Below, in pieces: positions 17,112 through 25,242 of a stretch of 64,000 nt of DNA. The translations under genes were made by a program, and so were the position numbers. Position 1 is the first letter of the stretch, and every line of letters starts with the position of its first letter. The stretch is from assembly GCF_020819595.1 (NCBI RefSeq), contig NZ_JAJHNP010000021.1, forward strand, positions 112,046 to 176,045. Direction: 5' to 3'. Source of the stretch: Streptomyces barringtoniae (GTDB lineage: Bacteria > Actinomycetota > Actinomycetes > Streptomycetales > Streptomycetaceae). A model generated the notes under the pieces. The model had not been told where the DNA came from and ran no database searches. It was given only the letters and a program-made list of their open reading frames with translations.

Positions 17112-18263
17112 ATGACTCCTACGACGGAGACCACGGTCGGGATCGGCGGCGCCGCGGAAAGCACCGACATGGTGCTCAACATCGGACCCCAGCACCCGTC
17201 CACGCACGGCGTGCTGCGGCTCAGGCTCGTGCTGGACGGGGAGCGCATCGTGCGCGCGGAGCCGGTGATCGGCTATATGCACCGCGGCGCCGAGAAGCTC
17301 TTCGAGGCGCGCGACTACCGCCAGATCATCGTGCTCGCCAACCGCCACGACTGGCTGTCGGCGTTCTCGAACGAGCTGGGCGTGGTCCTCGCGGTGGAGC
17401 GCATGCTCGGCATGGAGGTGCCCGAGCGTGCGGTGTGGACCCGCACCCTGCTCGCCGAGCTGAACCGGGTGCTCAACCACCTGATGTTCCTCGGCTCCTA
17501 CCCGCTGGAACTGGGCGGCATCACCCCGGTGTTCTACGCGTTCCGGGAGCGCGAGGTGCTCCAGAACGTCATGGAGGAGATCTCCGGCGGGCGCATGCAC
17601 TACATGTTCAACCGTGTCGGCGGCCTCAAGGAGGACCTGCCGGCCGGGTGGACCGCACGCGCGCGTGCAGCCGTCGCCGACGTGCGCTCGCGCATGAACG
17701 TCTTCGACGACCTGGTGCTCGGCAACGAGATCTTCCGCGGACGCACGCGCGCGGTGGGCGCGATGACGCCGCAGACCGTGCACGCCTACGGCGTCAGCGG
17801 GCCCATCGCGCGCGCCTCGGGCGTCGACTTCGACCTGCGCCGCGACGAGCCGTACCTGGCGTACGGCGACCTCCAGGACACCCTGAAGGTCGTCACCCGC
17901 AGCGAGGGCGACTGCCTCGCCCGCTTCGAGGTCCTGCTGGAGCAGACCCACAACGCGCTCGACCTCGCCGACGCCTGCCTGGACCGGCTCGCCGAGCTGC
18001 CGCCCGGGCCGATCAACCAGCGGCTGCCGAAGGTGCTGAAGGCGCCCGAGGGGCACACCTACGCGTGGACCGAGAACCCGCTCGGCATCAACGGCTACTA
18101 CCTGGTCAGCAAGGGCGAGAAGACGCCGTACCGGCTGAAGCTGCGCTCTGCCTCGTACAACAACATCCAGGCGCTGACCGAGCTGCTGCCGGGGACGCTG
18201 GTGGCGGACATGGTGGCGATCCTGGGCTCGATGTTCTTCGTGGTCGGCGACATCGACAAGTAG
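17112..18263 (+). CDS. nuoD2: Orphan NADH-quinone oxidoreductase subunit D (NuoD2)
   Basis: The 49-kDa-type subunit of complex I, which lines the quinone pocket next to Fe-S cluster N2. Motifs GPQHPSTHGVLRL and HRGAEKL (Arg about residue 58) are conserved, and it ends in the usual GDIDK. At 383 residues it is shorter than NuoD of the main nuo operon (about 440) because of a short N terminus. No other nuo gene is in the window, so this is the stand-alone paralogue known in Streptomyces. It could replace NuoD in some complexes or serve another hydrogenase-related complex. It is convergent with a MidA-type methyltransferase gene. Confidence 0.9.
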   Translation: MTPTTETTVGIGGAAESTDMVLNIGPQHPSTHGVLRLRLVLDGERIVRAEPVIGYMHRGAEKLFEARDYRQIIVLANRHDWLSAFSNELGVVLAVERMLGMEVPERAVWTRTLLAELNRVLNHLMFLGSYPLELGGITPVFYAFREREVLQNVMEEISGGRMHYMFNRVGGLKEDLPAGWTARARAAVADVRSRMNVFDDLVLGNEIFRGRTRAVGAMTPQTVHAYGVSGPIARASGVDFDLRRDEPYLAYGDLQDTLKVVTRSEGDCLARFEVLLEQTHNALDLADACLDRLAELPPGPINQRLPKVLKAPEGHTYAWTENPLGINGYYLVSKGEKTPYRLKLRSASYNNIQALTELLPGTLVADMVAILGSMFFVVGDIDK

Positions 18264-18330
18264 GGCGGTCCCCGGATGAGGGGCCGGCCCGGAGTGGGGC
18301 GGTCCTGGATGAGGGGCCGGCTCAGGCGAG
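18263..18330. repeat. 34-bp tandem repeat at the nuoD2/methyltransferase junction
   Basis: Two direct copies (18263-18296 and 18297-18330), each starting GGGCGGTCC and containing GGATGAGGGGCCGG, differ by one short indel and a few bases. The first copy begins at the nuoD2 stop codon and the second contains the stop codon of the convergent gene. Confidence 0.75.
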
Positions 18331-19530
18331 TGGGTCCGGAATTCCAACCGGCTGGACGAGCCAGCCGAAGTCACCGAGGCCGCCCGGCGCGGTGAGCTCG
18401 GCGGCCTCCCCGGCGCTCGCGAGGGCGCGCACATAGGCCGTGGGGTCTGTGGAGGCCAGCGCGAGCGGAGGGCGTGCGCCGGTGACGTCTAGAGCGTGCA
18501 GGGCGGCGCGCTGCGTGAGAAGGCGCGCGCGGGGCAGGGCGCGCGCCGTGTGGGAGGGCGCCTGCGCTGTGTCGGTGGGCTTGTGCCTGCTGTCGGCCGG
18601 CGTGTGCGCCGGTTGCCGGGGCGTGCCCGGGGTGGCATGCGTCGTGTCGTGGGGTGTGCGCGGCGCCTTGTGGGGCGCTTCCGAGGGTGTGTGCGCCGCG
18701 ACGACCGCCGCGCACGCGTCCAGCGCGACGTGTGCAGTGATGTCGCACGACCCGTCCGGTACGGGCGCCGTCTCACGGCCTTCCCGAAAGCCGGTGAGCG
18801 TCCCGAACGGGGGGCGCGTGTCGACGGTGTGCGCGTAGTCCACGGCCACCGCGAGCCCACGCACTACCCGGTCCACCACGGACGCCCACGCCAGGTCCCG
18901 GGGCAGCCCGATCTCCGCGCGCAGCCCTTCCTTGGCGGGCAACGGCCACCATCGGGCGAGCCAGTCCGCCGCCTCGCCGGTCACCGGTTCCCCGAGCCGC
19001 TCGGTACCGTCGTCGGCGACGAGCACGAGCCGGGGTACACCCGCGGGGTCGACCTCGGCCACGTCCACGGGCACGTTGTCCAGCCACTCGTTGGCGAACA
19101 GCAGTCCCGTGACGATGGCAGGGGGCGTGTCCAGCCAGGTGATGCGTTCGTCCAGTCCGGCCGGGCGGTCGGCGAGCTCGACGGCGTATGCACGCGCGCG
19201 TGCGGCCACGCCGGCCGGCAGGGCGGACAGCACCCCGGTGATCAGCTCGCCGCGCCCCGCGCCCATGTCGACGAAGTCCAGTGCCGCCGGCCGTCCCAGC
19301 GCCTCGTCGACCCGGCACAGCAGCCGGGCCACGGCCTGCGCGAACAGCGGCGAGGCGTGTACGGACGTACGGAAGTGGCCGGCCGGGCCCTCCGGACGGC
19401 GGTAGAAGCCGCCGGGGCCGTACAGCGCCGCCTCGGTCGCCGCACGCCAGCCGCGTCGGCCGCCCCCGCCGTCTCGGCCGTCTCCGTCGCCGGGGCGCCG
19501 TCCCGCTTCCCGTGCCGTCTCATCCGTCAC
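18322..19530 (-). CDS. SAM-dependent methyltransferase, MidA/NDUFAF7 family (DUF185)
   Basis: Class I methyltransferase with the SAM loop FVDMGAGRGEL (about residues 86-96) and the family start ALYGPGGFYRR. Mitochondrial members (NDUFAF7/MidA) dimethylate an arginine of NDUFS2, the NuoD homologue, during complex I assembly. The gene lies tail to tail with nuoD2, which fits NuoD2 as the substrate (inference). It starts with GTG and is 402 residues. Residues about 276-329 form a His/Thr/Pro/Ala low-complexity insert before the last conserved block, which is unusual for the family. The N-terminal 27 residues are Gly/Asp/Arg-rich. Confidence 0.85.
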   Translation of the reverse strand: MTDETAREAGRRPGDGDGRDGGGGRRGWRAATEAALYGPGGFYRRPEGPAGHFRTSVHASPLFAQAVARLLCRVDEALGRPAALDFVDMGAGRGELITGVLSALPAGVAARARAYAVELADRPAGLDERITWLDTPPAIVTGLLFANEWLDNVPVDVAEVDPAGVPRLVLVADDGTERLGEPVTGEAADWLARWWPLPAKEGLRAEIGLPRDLAWASVVDRVVRGLAVAVDYAHTVDTRPPFGTLTGFREGRETAPVPDGSCDITAHVALDACAAVVAAHTPSEAPHKAPRTPHDTTHATPGTPRQPAHTPADSRHKPTDTAQAPSHTARALPRARLLTQRAALHALDVTGARPPLALASTDPTAYVRALASAGEAAELTAPGGLGDFGWLVQPVGIPDPLA

Positions 19531-19648
19531 CGGAACAGACTAGGCACACAGATGATCACTTCCTCCACCTTGCGGAGTACGCGCCCCGGGCGCGGATCGG
19601 CCCTCCGGTTGACCCCTGCACGCATCCGGTTTCCCTACTCTGGGTTAC

Positions 19649-20854
19649 GTGCAGCGCCTCTACGACTTCCTCCGCCGCCACCCGACCTGGGTCGACACCT
19701 TCTGGGCCGTCGTCCTGTTCGGGCTGTCCGGTCTGAGCGTGGTCAACCTCCACGGGGTGCCCGGTCACCACATGACGCTCGCCGGGGGGATGGCCGTGTC
19801 CGCCGTCCTGTGCGTCGTCGTCGCGCTGCGCCGCCGTTTCCCGGAGCCGATGCTGCTGGTCGCCCTCGCGACGGGGCTGGCCCAGCTGGTGTTGGACGTC
19901 GAGACGACCGTCGCCGACTTCGCCATGCTGGTGATCACCTACACGGTGGCGACGGTCGGCGCACGCTGGGCCTCCCGGCTCGCGCTCGCGGCCAGCCTCG
20001 TCGCGGCGCCTCTCGCGCAGATCCGCTGGCCCAACGAGCACACCGGCTTTCTGGGGCAGATCGCCATAGTCGTCTTCCAGACGGTGCCCTTCGCGCTCGC
20101 CTGGGTGCTCGGTGACTCCATGCGCACCCGGCGCGCGTACTTCGCCCAGCTGGAGGAGCGCGCGGCCCGTCTGGAGAAGGAGCGCGAGGCGCAGTCGAAG
20201 GTCGCGGTGGCCGCCGAGCGCGCCCGTATCGCGCGTGAGCTGCACGATGTCGTGGCGCACAACGTGTCGGTGATGGTGGTGCAGGCCGACGGCGCCGCCT
20301 ATGTCCTCGACACCGCCCCCGACCAGGCCAAGAAGGCCCTGGAGACGATCTCCTCCACCGGGCGCCAGGCCCTCGCCGAGATGCGCCGCCTGCTGGGCGT
20401 GCTGCGCACCGGGGAGCACCAGGAGAGCGGGGAGTACGTCCCGCAGCCCGACGTCGGGCAGATCGACGAGCTGATCGAGCAGTGCCGCCGATCCGGCCTC
20501 CCGGTCGACTTCAAGGTCGAGGGCACCCCGCGCCCGCTGCCGAGCGGTGTGGAGCTGACCGCGTACCGGATCGTGCAGGAGGCGCTCACCAACACCCGCA
20601 AGCACGGCGGGCCCAACGCGGGCGCGAGCGTCCGGCTGGTCTACTTCGACGACGGGCTCGGCCTGCTGGTCGAGGACGACGGCAAGGGCGCGCCGCACGA
20701 GCTGTACGAGGAGGGCGGCGCCGACGGCCAGGGGCACGGCCTGATCGGTATGCGCGAACGGGTCGGGATGGTCGGCGGCACCCTGGACGCGGGCCCGCGC
20801 CCGGGCGGAGGATTCCGCATCAGCGCCCTGCTCCCGCTCAAACCGGCGCACTGA
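19649..20854 (+). CDS. NarL-type sensor histidine kinase
   Basis: A 401-residue membrane kinase with four or five N-terminal membrane segments (to about residue 150), a short coiled coil, then HisKA_3 with the phospho-acceptor in RELHDVVAHNVS (His near residue 199) and a C-terminal HATPase with DDGKG and GLIGMRERV. The input region has no large extracellular domain, so it probably senses a membrane signal. It starts with GTG; TTGACC at 19609 and CCTACT at 19634 may be its promoter with a nearly leaderless message. Paired with the response regulator 76 bases downstream. Confidence 0.9.
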   Translation: MQRLYDFLRRHPTWVDTFWAVVLFGLSGLSVVNLHGVPGHHMTLAGGMAVSAVLCVVVALRRRFPEPMLLVALATGLAQLVLDVETTVADFAMLVITYTVATVGARWASRLALAASLVAAPLAQIRWPNEHTGFLGQIAIVVFQTVPFALAWVLGDSMRTRRAYFAQLEERAARLEKEREAQSKVAVAAERARIARELHDVVAHNVSVMVVQADGAAYVLDTAPDQAKKALETISSTGRQALAEMRRLLGVLRTGEHQESGEYVPQPDVGQIDELIEQCRRSGLPVDFKVEGTPRPLPSGVELTAYRIVQEALTNTRKHGGPNAGASVRLVYFDDGLGLLVEDDGKGAPHELYEEGGADGQGHGLIGMRERVGMVGGTLDAGPRPGGGFRISALLPLKPAH

Positions 20855-20930
20855 CGCGGCTGCACGCCCCCTGTTGACACCTGTACACCCTCGACCTGAA
20901 GCCCCCACCACCCCGAACGAAAGAGGCCCG

Positions 20931-21602
20931 ATGACGATCCGCGTGATGCTCGTCGACGACCAGGTGCTGCTGCGCACCGGGTTCCGGATGGTGCTCGCCG
21001 CCCAGCCGGACATGGAGGTCGTGGCGGAGGCGGGCGACGGCGTCGAGGCCCTGCAGGTGCTGCGGTCCACGCCCGTCGACGTCGTCCTGATGGACGTCCG
21101 TATGCCCAAGCTGGACGGCGTGGAGGCCACCCGGCGGATCTGCGCGGAGCCCGAACCGCCCAAGGTGCTGATCCTGACCACCTTCGACCTGGACGAGTAC
21201 GCCTTCTCCGGGCTGAAGGCGGGCGCCTCCGGCTTCATGCTCAAGGACGTGCCGCCCGGTGACCTGCTGGGTGCGATCCGGGCCGTGCACAGCGGTGACG
21301 CGGTCGTGGCGCCCTCCACCACCCGGCGCCTGCTGGACCGCTTCGCACCGATGCTGCCCTCCACCGGCAAGGAGCCCCAGCACAAGGAACTGGAGCGGCT
21401 CACCGACCGGGAGCGCGAGGTGATGGTGCTGGTCGCGCAGGGCCTGTCCAACGGTGAGATCGCGGCCCGGCTGGTGCTGAGCGAGGCGACGGTGAAGACC
21501 CATGTGGGCCGCATCCTGACCAAGCTCGGCCTGCGCGACCGGGTGCAGGTCGTGGTGCTCGCCTACGAGACAGGGCTGGTACGCGCGGGCGGCCACGGCT
21601 GA
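20931..21602 (+). CDS. NarL/FixJ-family response regulator
   Basis: A 223-residue regulator: receiver domain (residues 1-120) with the phospho-acceptor in VVLMDVRMP (Asp near 54) and Lys in FMLKD; LuxR-type helix-turn-helix at the C terminus (LTDREREVMVLVAQGLSNGEI region). AAAGAGG precedes the ATG. It is the partner of the upstream kinase; target genes are unknown. The 232-base gap to the next, convergent, gene (21603-21834) has repeated GGCTG/CCCCG words but no gene that I can support. Confidence 0.92.
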   Translation: MTIRVMLVDDQVLLRTGFRMVLAAQPDMEVVAEAGDGVEALQVLRSTPVDVVLMDVRMPKLDGVEATRRICAEPEPPKVLILTTFDLDEYAFSGLKAGASGFMLKDVPPGDLLGAIRAVHSGDAVVAPSTTRRLLDRFAPMLPSTGKEPQHKELERLTDREREVMVLVAQGLSNGEIAARLVLSEATVKTHVGRILTKLGLRDRVQVVVLAYETGLVRAGGHG

Positions 21603-21834
21603 GCCCGGCTGTGCCGGTTGCCCCGGCGGTCATGGCGGGGACCGGCCTCACTGGCTGCCCCGGGGGTCACGGCCGGGACTGGCTGTGGCGGCGGGCGTAG
21701 GCGCATTTCTGGCGGGACCAGGCTCGGCCGAGGCAGTCGGCGCGGCCGGGCACATGGCCGCGGAGGCAGCCGGCACACCCGGGTGGCTGTCCCCGCCGTC
21801 ACGGCTGACTCAGGCCCCGCCGGCTGCCCCGCGA

Positions 21835-23016
21835 TCACCCGTTGGGAAGGCGCTCCACGAAGTCGGCGACGGCCGCCCGTAGATCGTCCGACGTCCACTC
21901 AAGGCCCTGCGAGCGCACGGCGACCTCGGTGAAGGAAATCCCCGGCGCGCCGCGGTTCCAGTATCCGGGGAAGAGGAACGTCCCCGTCTCCTCGGCCTGG
22001 CGCACCGCCGCCTCCATCAGGACGTCCGCGTCGTACGGCAGCCAGACCTGAAAGTCGTGGGTGTGCGGTTCCCCGGGGTGCACGCGCGCCCACGGGACGC
22101 CTGCCGCGGCGAAACCCTCCCGCAGCGCGGCGGCGACCACGCGCGCGTGCCGGACGTAGTCCGGCAGCCGGGGCAGCTCGCGCTCCAGGCCGACGAGCGC
22201 CGACAGCGCGGTGGGGAACTGCTGGAAGACCATGCCGCCGTACCGGTGCCGCCACGTCTTCGCCTCGTCCACCAGCGTCTTCGGGCCGGCCAACGCGGCG
22301 CCGCCGAAGCCGTCGAGGGACTTGTAGAACGACACGTAGACGCTGTCCGCCAGGCCCGCGATCTCCTCGAGCGGCCGGCCGAAGTGGACCGTGCACTCCC
22401 ACAGACGCGCGCCGTCGAAGTGCACCACCGCGTCGCGCTCCTGCGCGGCCTCGACGACCTCGGTCAGCTCCTCCCAGGAGGGCAGCACGAAACCGGCGTC
22501 CCGGAGGGGCAGTTCCAGCATCAGAGCGCCGAAGGGCTCGTCGAAGTCGCGTATCTCGGAGGCGGTGGGCAGCCGGGGCTCACTGGTCACGCGCACCGGA
22601 CGCAACCCGCTGACCTCGCTGAACGCATGCCGTTCGTGCACCTCCGGGTGGGACAGGGCGTGCAGGGCGACCGCCCGGTTGCCGGTGCGGCCCGCCCAGC
22701 AGCGCAGCGCCACCTGCTGGGCCATCGTGCCGGTCGGGAAGAACGCGGCGGCCTCCGTGCCGAGCAGGGCCGCGACCCGTTCCTCCAGGTCCGCCACGAT
22801 CCCGTTGCCGTACACGTCCGTGGGCTGGTCCAGGTCGTACACCTCGGGTGCCGCCTCCTGGAGGGCCGCCAGCCGCTCCCGGATCGTGCGCCGCGGGCCC
22901 GGACGCGACAGCACGCGCTCCGCCTTCGCGAAGGCGACCCGGCGCCGCTCCCGCATCCGCTCCTGCCCGGACTGCTCCGCCTGCCGCTCGTCGCCCGGTT
23001 CCGCCGTATCAGTCAT
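21835..23016 (-). CDS. PLP-dependent threonine-aldolase-like (beta-eliminating lyase) enzyme
   Basis: A fold-type I PLP enzyme of 393 residues. The aldolase-type features are VYGNGIVADLEERVAALLG, HFDGARLWEC (the Asp that contacts the PLP ring nitrogen) and SFYKSLDGFGG, where Lys is the Schiff-base residue. Low-specificity threonine aldolases cleave threonine to glycine and acetaldehyde; the divergent sequence leaves the substrate open. I start at ATG 23016 (MTDTAEPG); upstream in-frame sequence is unlike coding sequence. Residues 1-35 are charged and not conserved. Confidence 0.85.
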   Translation of the reverse strand: MTDTAEPGDERQAEQSGQERMRERRRVAFAKAERVLSRPGPRRTIRERLAALQEAAPEVYDLDQPTDVYGNGIVADLEERVAALLGTEAAAFFPTGTMAQQVALRCWAGRTGNRAVALHALSHPEVHERHAFSEVSGLRPVRVTSEPRLPTASEIRDFDEPFGALMLELPLRDAGFVLPSWEELTEVVEAAQERDAVVHFDGARLWECTVHFGRPLEEIAGLADSVYVSFYKSLDGFGGAALAGPKTLVDEAKTWRHRYGGMVFQQFPTALSALVGLERELPRLPDYVRHARVVAAALREGFAAAGVPWARVHPGEPHTHDFQVWLPYDADVLMEAAVRQAEETGTFLFPGYWNRGAPGISFTEVAVRSQGLEWTSDDLRAAVADFVERLPNG

Positions 23017-23185
23017 GGACGGATCATGTCGCGCGGGAGCCCGGGCGGACACCCGGATTTCGGCGCACGCACGCGTCGGGGCGCCGCGCGGGCGGAAGTA
23101 CGGCAGGCAGGCTCGTCGGACGCGTACCGTCGGCACGCGCGTGGACAGGCGACTGCGGGCTGTACACGTGGCGTAACCCACAGCC

Positions 23186-23194
23186 TGTGGACAA
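23186..23194 (-). promoter_or_regulatory. DnaA-box-like 9-mer in the divergent region before the cofactor operon
   Basis: TGTGGACAA reads TTGTCCACA on the minus strand, a full match to the Streptomyces DnaA-box consensus. It is part of a 13-bp inverted repeat CCACAGCCTGTGG at 23178-23190. It is single, so it is not an origin; it may be a DnaA or other regulator site, or chance. Confidence 0.35.
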
Positions 23195-23225
23195 CCAATC
23201 GGCGCCGGACCGAGATAGCGTTAAC

Positions 23226-23285
23226 ATGACGAGAAATCGTCCGGTACCCAGAGCGGACTGGAACGGGAAGGCCGCCGTCGCGTGA
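23226..23285 (+). CDS. Possible 19-residue upstream ORF coupled to the DUF2520 gene
   Basis: ATG at 23226 opens MTRNRPVPRADWNGKAAVA and stops at TGA 23283-23285, overlapping the GTG of the DUF2520 gene in a GTGA junction. TAGCGT at 23216-23221 could be a -10 just before it, giving a nearly leaderless message. It has one Trp codon. Translation is not proven; it may only be chance. Confidence 0.3.
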   Translation: MTRNRPVPRADWNGKAAVA

Positions 23286-24253
23286 GTACAGTCCACCAGC
23301 AAGACCTCAAGGACCGCCCTGCGCGGCTCACCGTCGGCGTCGTCGGCGCCGGCCGCGTGGGCCCCGCGCTCGCCGCGTCCCTCCAGCTCGCCGGGCATCG
23401 CCCAGTGGCCGTCTCCGGCGTCTCCGACGCCTCCCGGCGGCGCGCCGAGACCATGCTCCCGGACGTGCCGCTGGTGCCGCCCGCCGAGGTCCTGCAGCGC
23501 GCCGACCTGGTGCTGCTCACCGTCCCCGACGACGTCCTGCCCGGCCTGGTCACCGGTCTCGCCGAGACCGGGGCGGTACGGCCCGGCCAGCTGCTCGTGC
23601 ACACCTCCGGCCGGTACGGCGCGAGGGTGCTCGACCCGGCCCTGCGCGCGGGCGCGCTGCCGATGGCCCTGCATCCGGCGATGACCTTCACCGGCACCCC
23701 CGTGGACGTCCAGCGGCTCGCCGGCTGCTCCTTCGGCGTCACCGCACCCGAGGAACTGCGCCTGGCCGCCCAGGCCCTCGTGATCGAGATGGGCGGCGAG
23801 CCGGAGTGGATCAGCGAGCAGAACCGCCCGCTCTACCACGCGGCTCTCGCGCTCGGCGCCAACCACCTGGTGACCCTGGTCGCCCAGTCCATGGAACTGC
23901 TGCGCACCGCGGGCGTCGAGGCGCCCGACCGGATGCTCGGCCCGCTGCTCGGCGCCGCCCTGGACAACGCGCTGCGCTCGGGCGACGCGGCGCTGACCGG
24001 CCCCGTCGCGCGCGGCGACGCCGGTACGGTCGCCGCCCACATCACCGAGCTGCGCCGGCACGCCCCGCAGACCGTCGCGGGTTACGTCGCGATGGCCCGC
24101 GCGACCGCCGACCGGGCGCTCGCGCACGGCCTGCTGAAGCCCGAACTCGCCGAGGACCTGCTCGGTGTGCTGGCCGACGGCACCGGTGGCACGAACGGCG
24201 CCGACGGCGGCGGCACGAACGGCACTCACGGCACCGAGGGGAACGACCGATGA
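23282..24253 (+). CDS. Rossmann-fold dehydrogenase with DUF2520 domain (candidate PanG-type ketopantoate reductase)
   Basis: A 323-residue protein. The dinucleotide-binding loop is GVVGAGRVGPALAA (about residues 20-33); the C-terminal DUF2520 half contains the helical region with HAALALGANHLV (about residues 183-194). The product of panC needs pantoate, made by reducing ketopantoate, and the operon here continues with panC but has no panE. An alternative reductase, PanG, is known from Francisella and, as I recall, has this domain pair. A role as ketopantoate reductase is therefore an inference from position and fold. The C-terminal tail is Gly/Thr-rich (GTGGTNGADGGG). Its stop overlaps the panC start (ATGA). 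Confidence 0.82.
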   Translation: MSTVHQQDLKDRPARLTVGVVGAGRVGPALAASLQLAGHRPVAVSGVSDASRRRAETMLPDVPLVPPAEVLQRADLVLLTVPDDVLPGLVTGLAETGAVRPGQLLVHTSGRYGARVLDPALRAGALPMALHPAMTFTGTPVDVQRLAGCSFGVTAPEELRLAAQALVIEMGGEPEWISEQNRPLYHAALALGANHLVTLVAQSMELLRTAGVEAPDRMLGPLLGAALDNALRSGDAALTGPVARGDAGTVAAHITELRRHAPQTVAGYVAMARATADRALAHGLLKPELAEDLLGVLADGTGGTNGADGGGTNGTHGTEGNDR

Positions 24254-25242
24254 CCACCGCCCTGCTGAGCACGGCCGGCGAGCTCCACGCGCGCGTGCGC
24301 CGCGGCCGCCGCGCCGTCGTGATGACCATGGGTGCCCTGCACGACGGTCACGCCACCCTGATCCGCACCGCGCGCGAGATCGCCGGCCCGGACGGCGAGG
24401 TCGTCGTCACCGTCTTCGTCAACCCGCTGCAGTTCGGTGCCGGCGAGGACCTGGACCGCTACCCGCGCACCCTCGACGCCGACCTGAAGATCGCCGAACA
24501 GGCCGGTGCGGACGCGGTGTTCGCGCCCTCCGTGGACGAGGTCTACCCCGGCGGCGCCCCCCAGGTCCGGATCACCGCCGGCCCCATGGGCGAACGACTG
24601 GAGGGCGCCTCGCGGCCCGGCCACTTCGACGGCATGCTGACCGTCGTCGCCAAGCTGCTCCACCTCACCCGTCCCGACGTTGCCCTCTACGGCCAGAAGG
24701 ACGCCCAGCAGCTGGCCCTGATCCGGCGCATGGTGCGGGACCTGAACTTCGGCGTCGAGATCGTCGCCGTACCGACCGTGCGCGAGGAGGACGGGCTCGC
24801 CCTGTCCAGCCGCAACCGCTACCTCTCGCCGGAGGAGCGCCGTACCGCGCTCGCGCTGTCCCGGGCGCTGTTCGCGGGCGGGGACCGGCACGCCGCGCAG
24901 GAGGCGCTGCGCGCGCGTGCCCGCGAAGTGCCTTCCACGCACGCGCGTGCCGAGGCGCTGAGCGCCCTCGGGGAGTCCCGCGCGGCCGCCGACGCGCACG
25001 CGGTCGCCACGGCGTCCCCGGGCGGCCCTGCCGCCGTCCGCGCGGCCGCCCGCCAGGTGCTGGACGAGGCCGCCCGGCTCGCCCCGCCGCTCGAACTGGA
25101 CTATCTGGCGCTCGTCGACCCGTCCGACTTCACCGAGATCGGCGACGGCTTCATCGGCGAGGCCGTCCTCGCCGTCGCCGCCCGGGTCGGTACGACCCGG
25201 CTGATCGACAATCTCCCCTTGACCTTTGGAGCCGCCTCGTGA
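24250..25242 (+). CDS. panC: Pantothenate synthetase
   Basis: Joins pantoate and beta-alanine with ATP in the pathway to CoA. Class I nucleotidyltransferase motifs: MGALHDGH (HIGH-type) near residue 28 and the KMSKS-like region SSRNRYLS. At 330 residues it has a C-terminal Ala-rich extension of the family. Both ends overlap neighbours by four bases, so the five genes of this operon are translationally linked. panB and panD are not in the window. Confidence 0.95.
   Translation: MTTALLSTAGELHARVRRGRRAVVMTMGALHDGHATLIRTAREIAGPDGEVVVTVFVNPLQFGAGEDLDRYPRTLDADLKIAEQAGADAVFAPSVDEVYPGGAPQVRITAGPMGERLEGASRPGHFDGMLTVVAKLLHLTRPDVALYGQKDAQQLALIRRMVRDLNFGVEIVAVPTVREEDGLALSSRNRYLSPEERRTALALSRALFAGGDRHAAQEALRARAREVPSTHARAEALSALGESRAAADAHAVATASPGGPAAVRAAARQVLDEAARLAPPLELDYLALVDPSDFTEIGDGFIGEAVLAVAARVGTTRLIDNLPLTFGAAS

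Noticed and set aside
15249..18434. A 1061-residue open frame on the minus strand
   Set aside because: It runs through the PH-domain gene (kept as 15249-16580) and then antisense to nuoD2. Only the first part has family features; the rest is a shadow of high-GC codon use.
21603..21834. Short open frames between the response regulator and the aldolase-like gene
   Set aside because: They are repeat-rich and without a ribosome site or family similarity.
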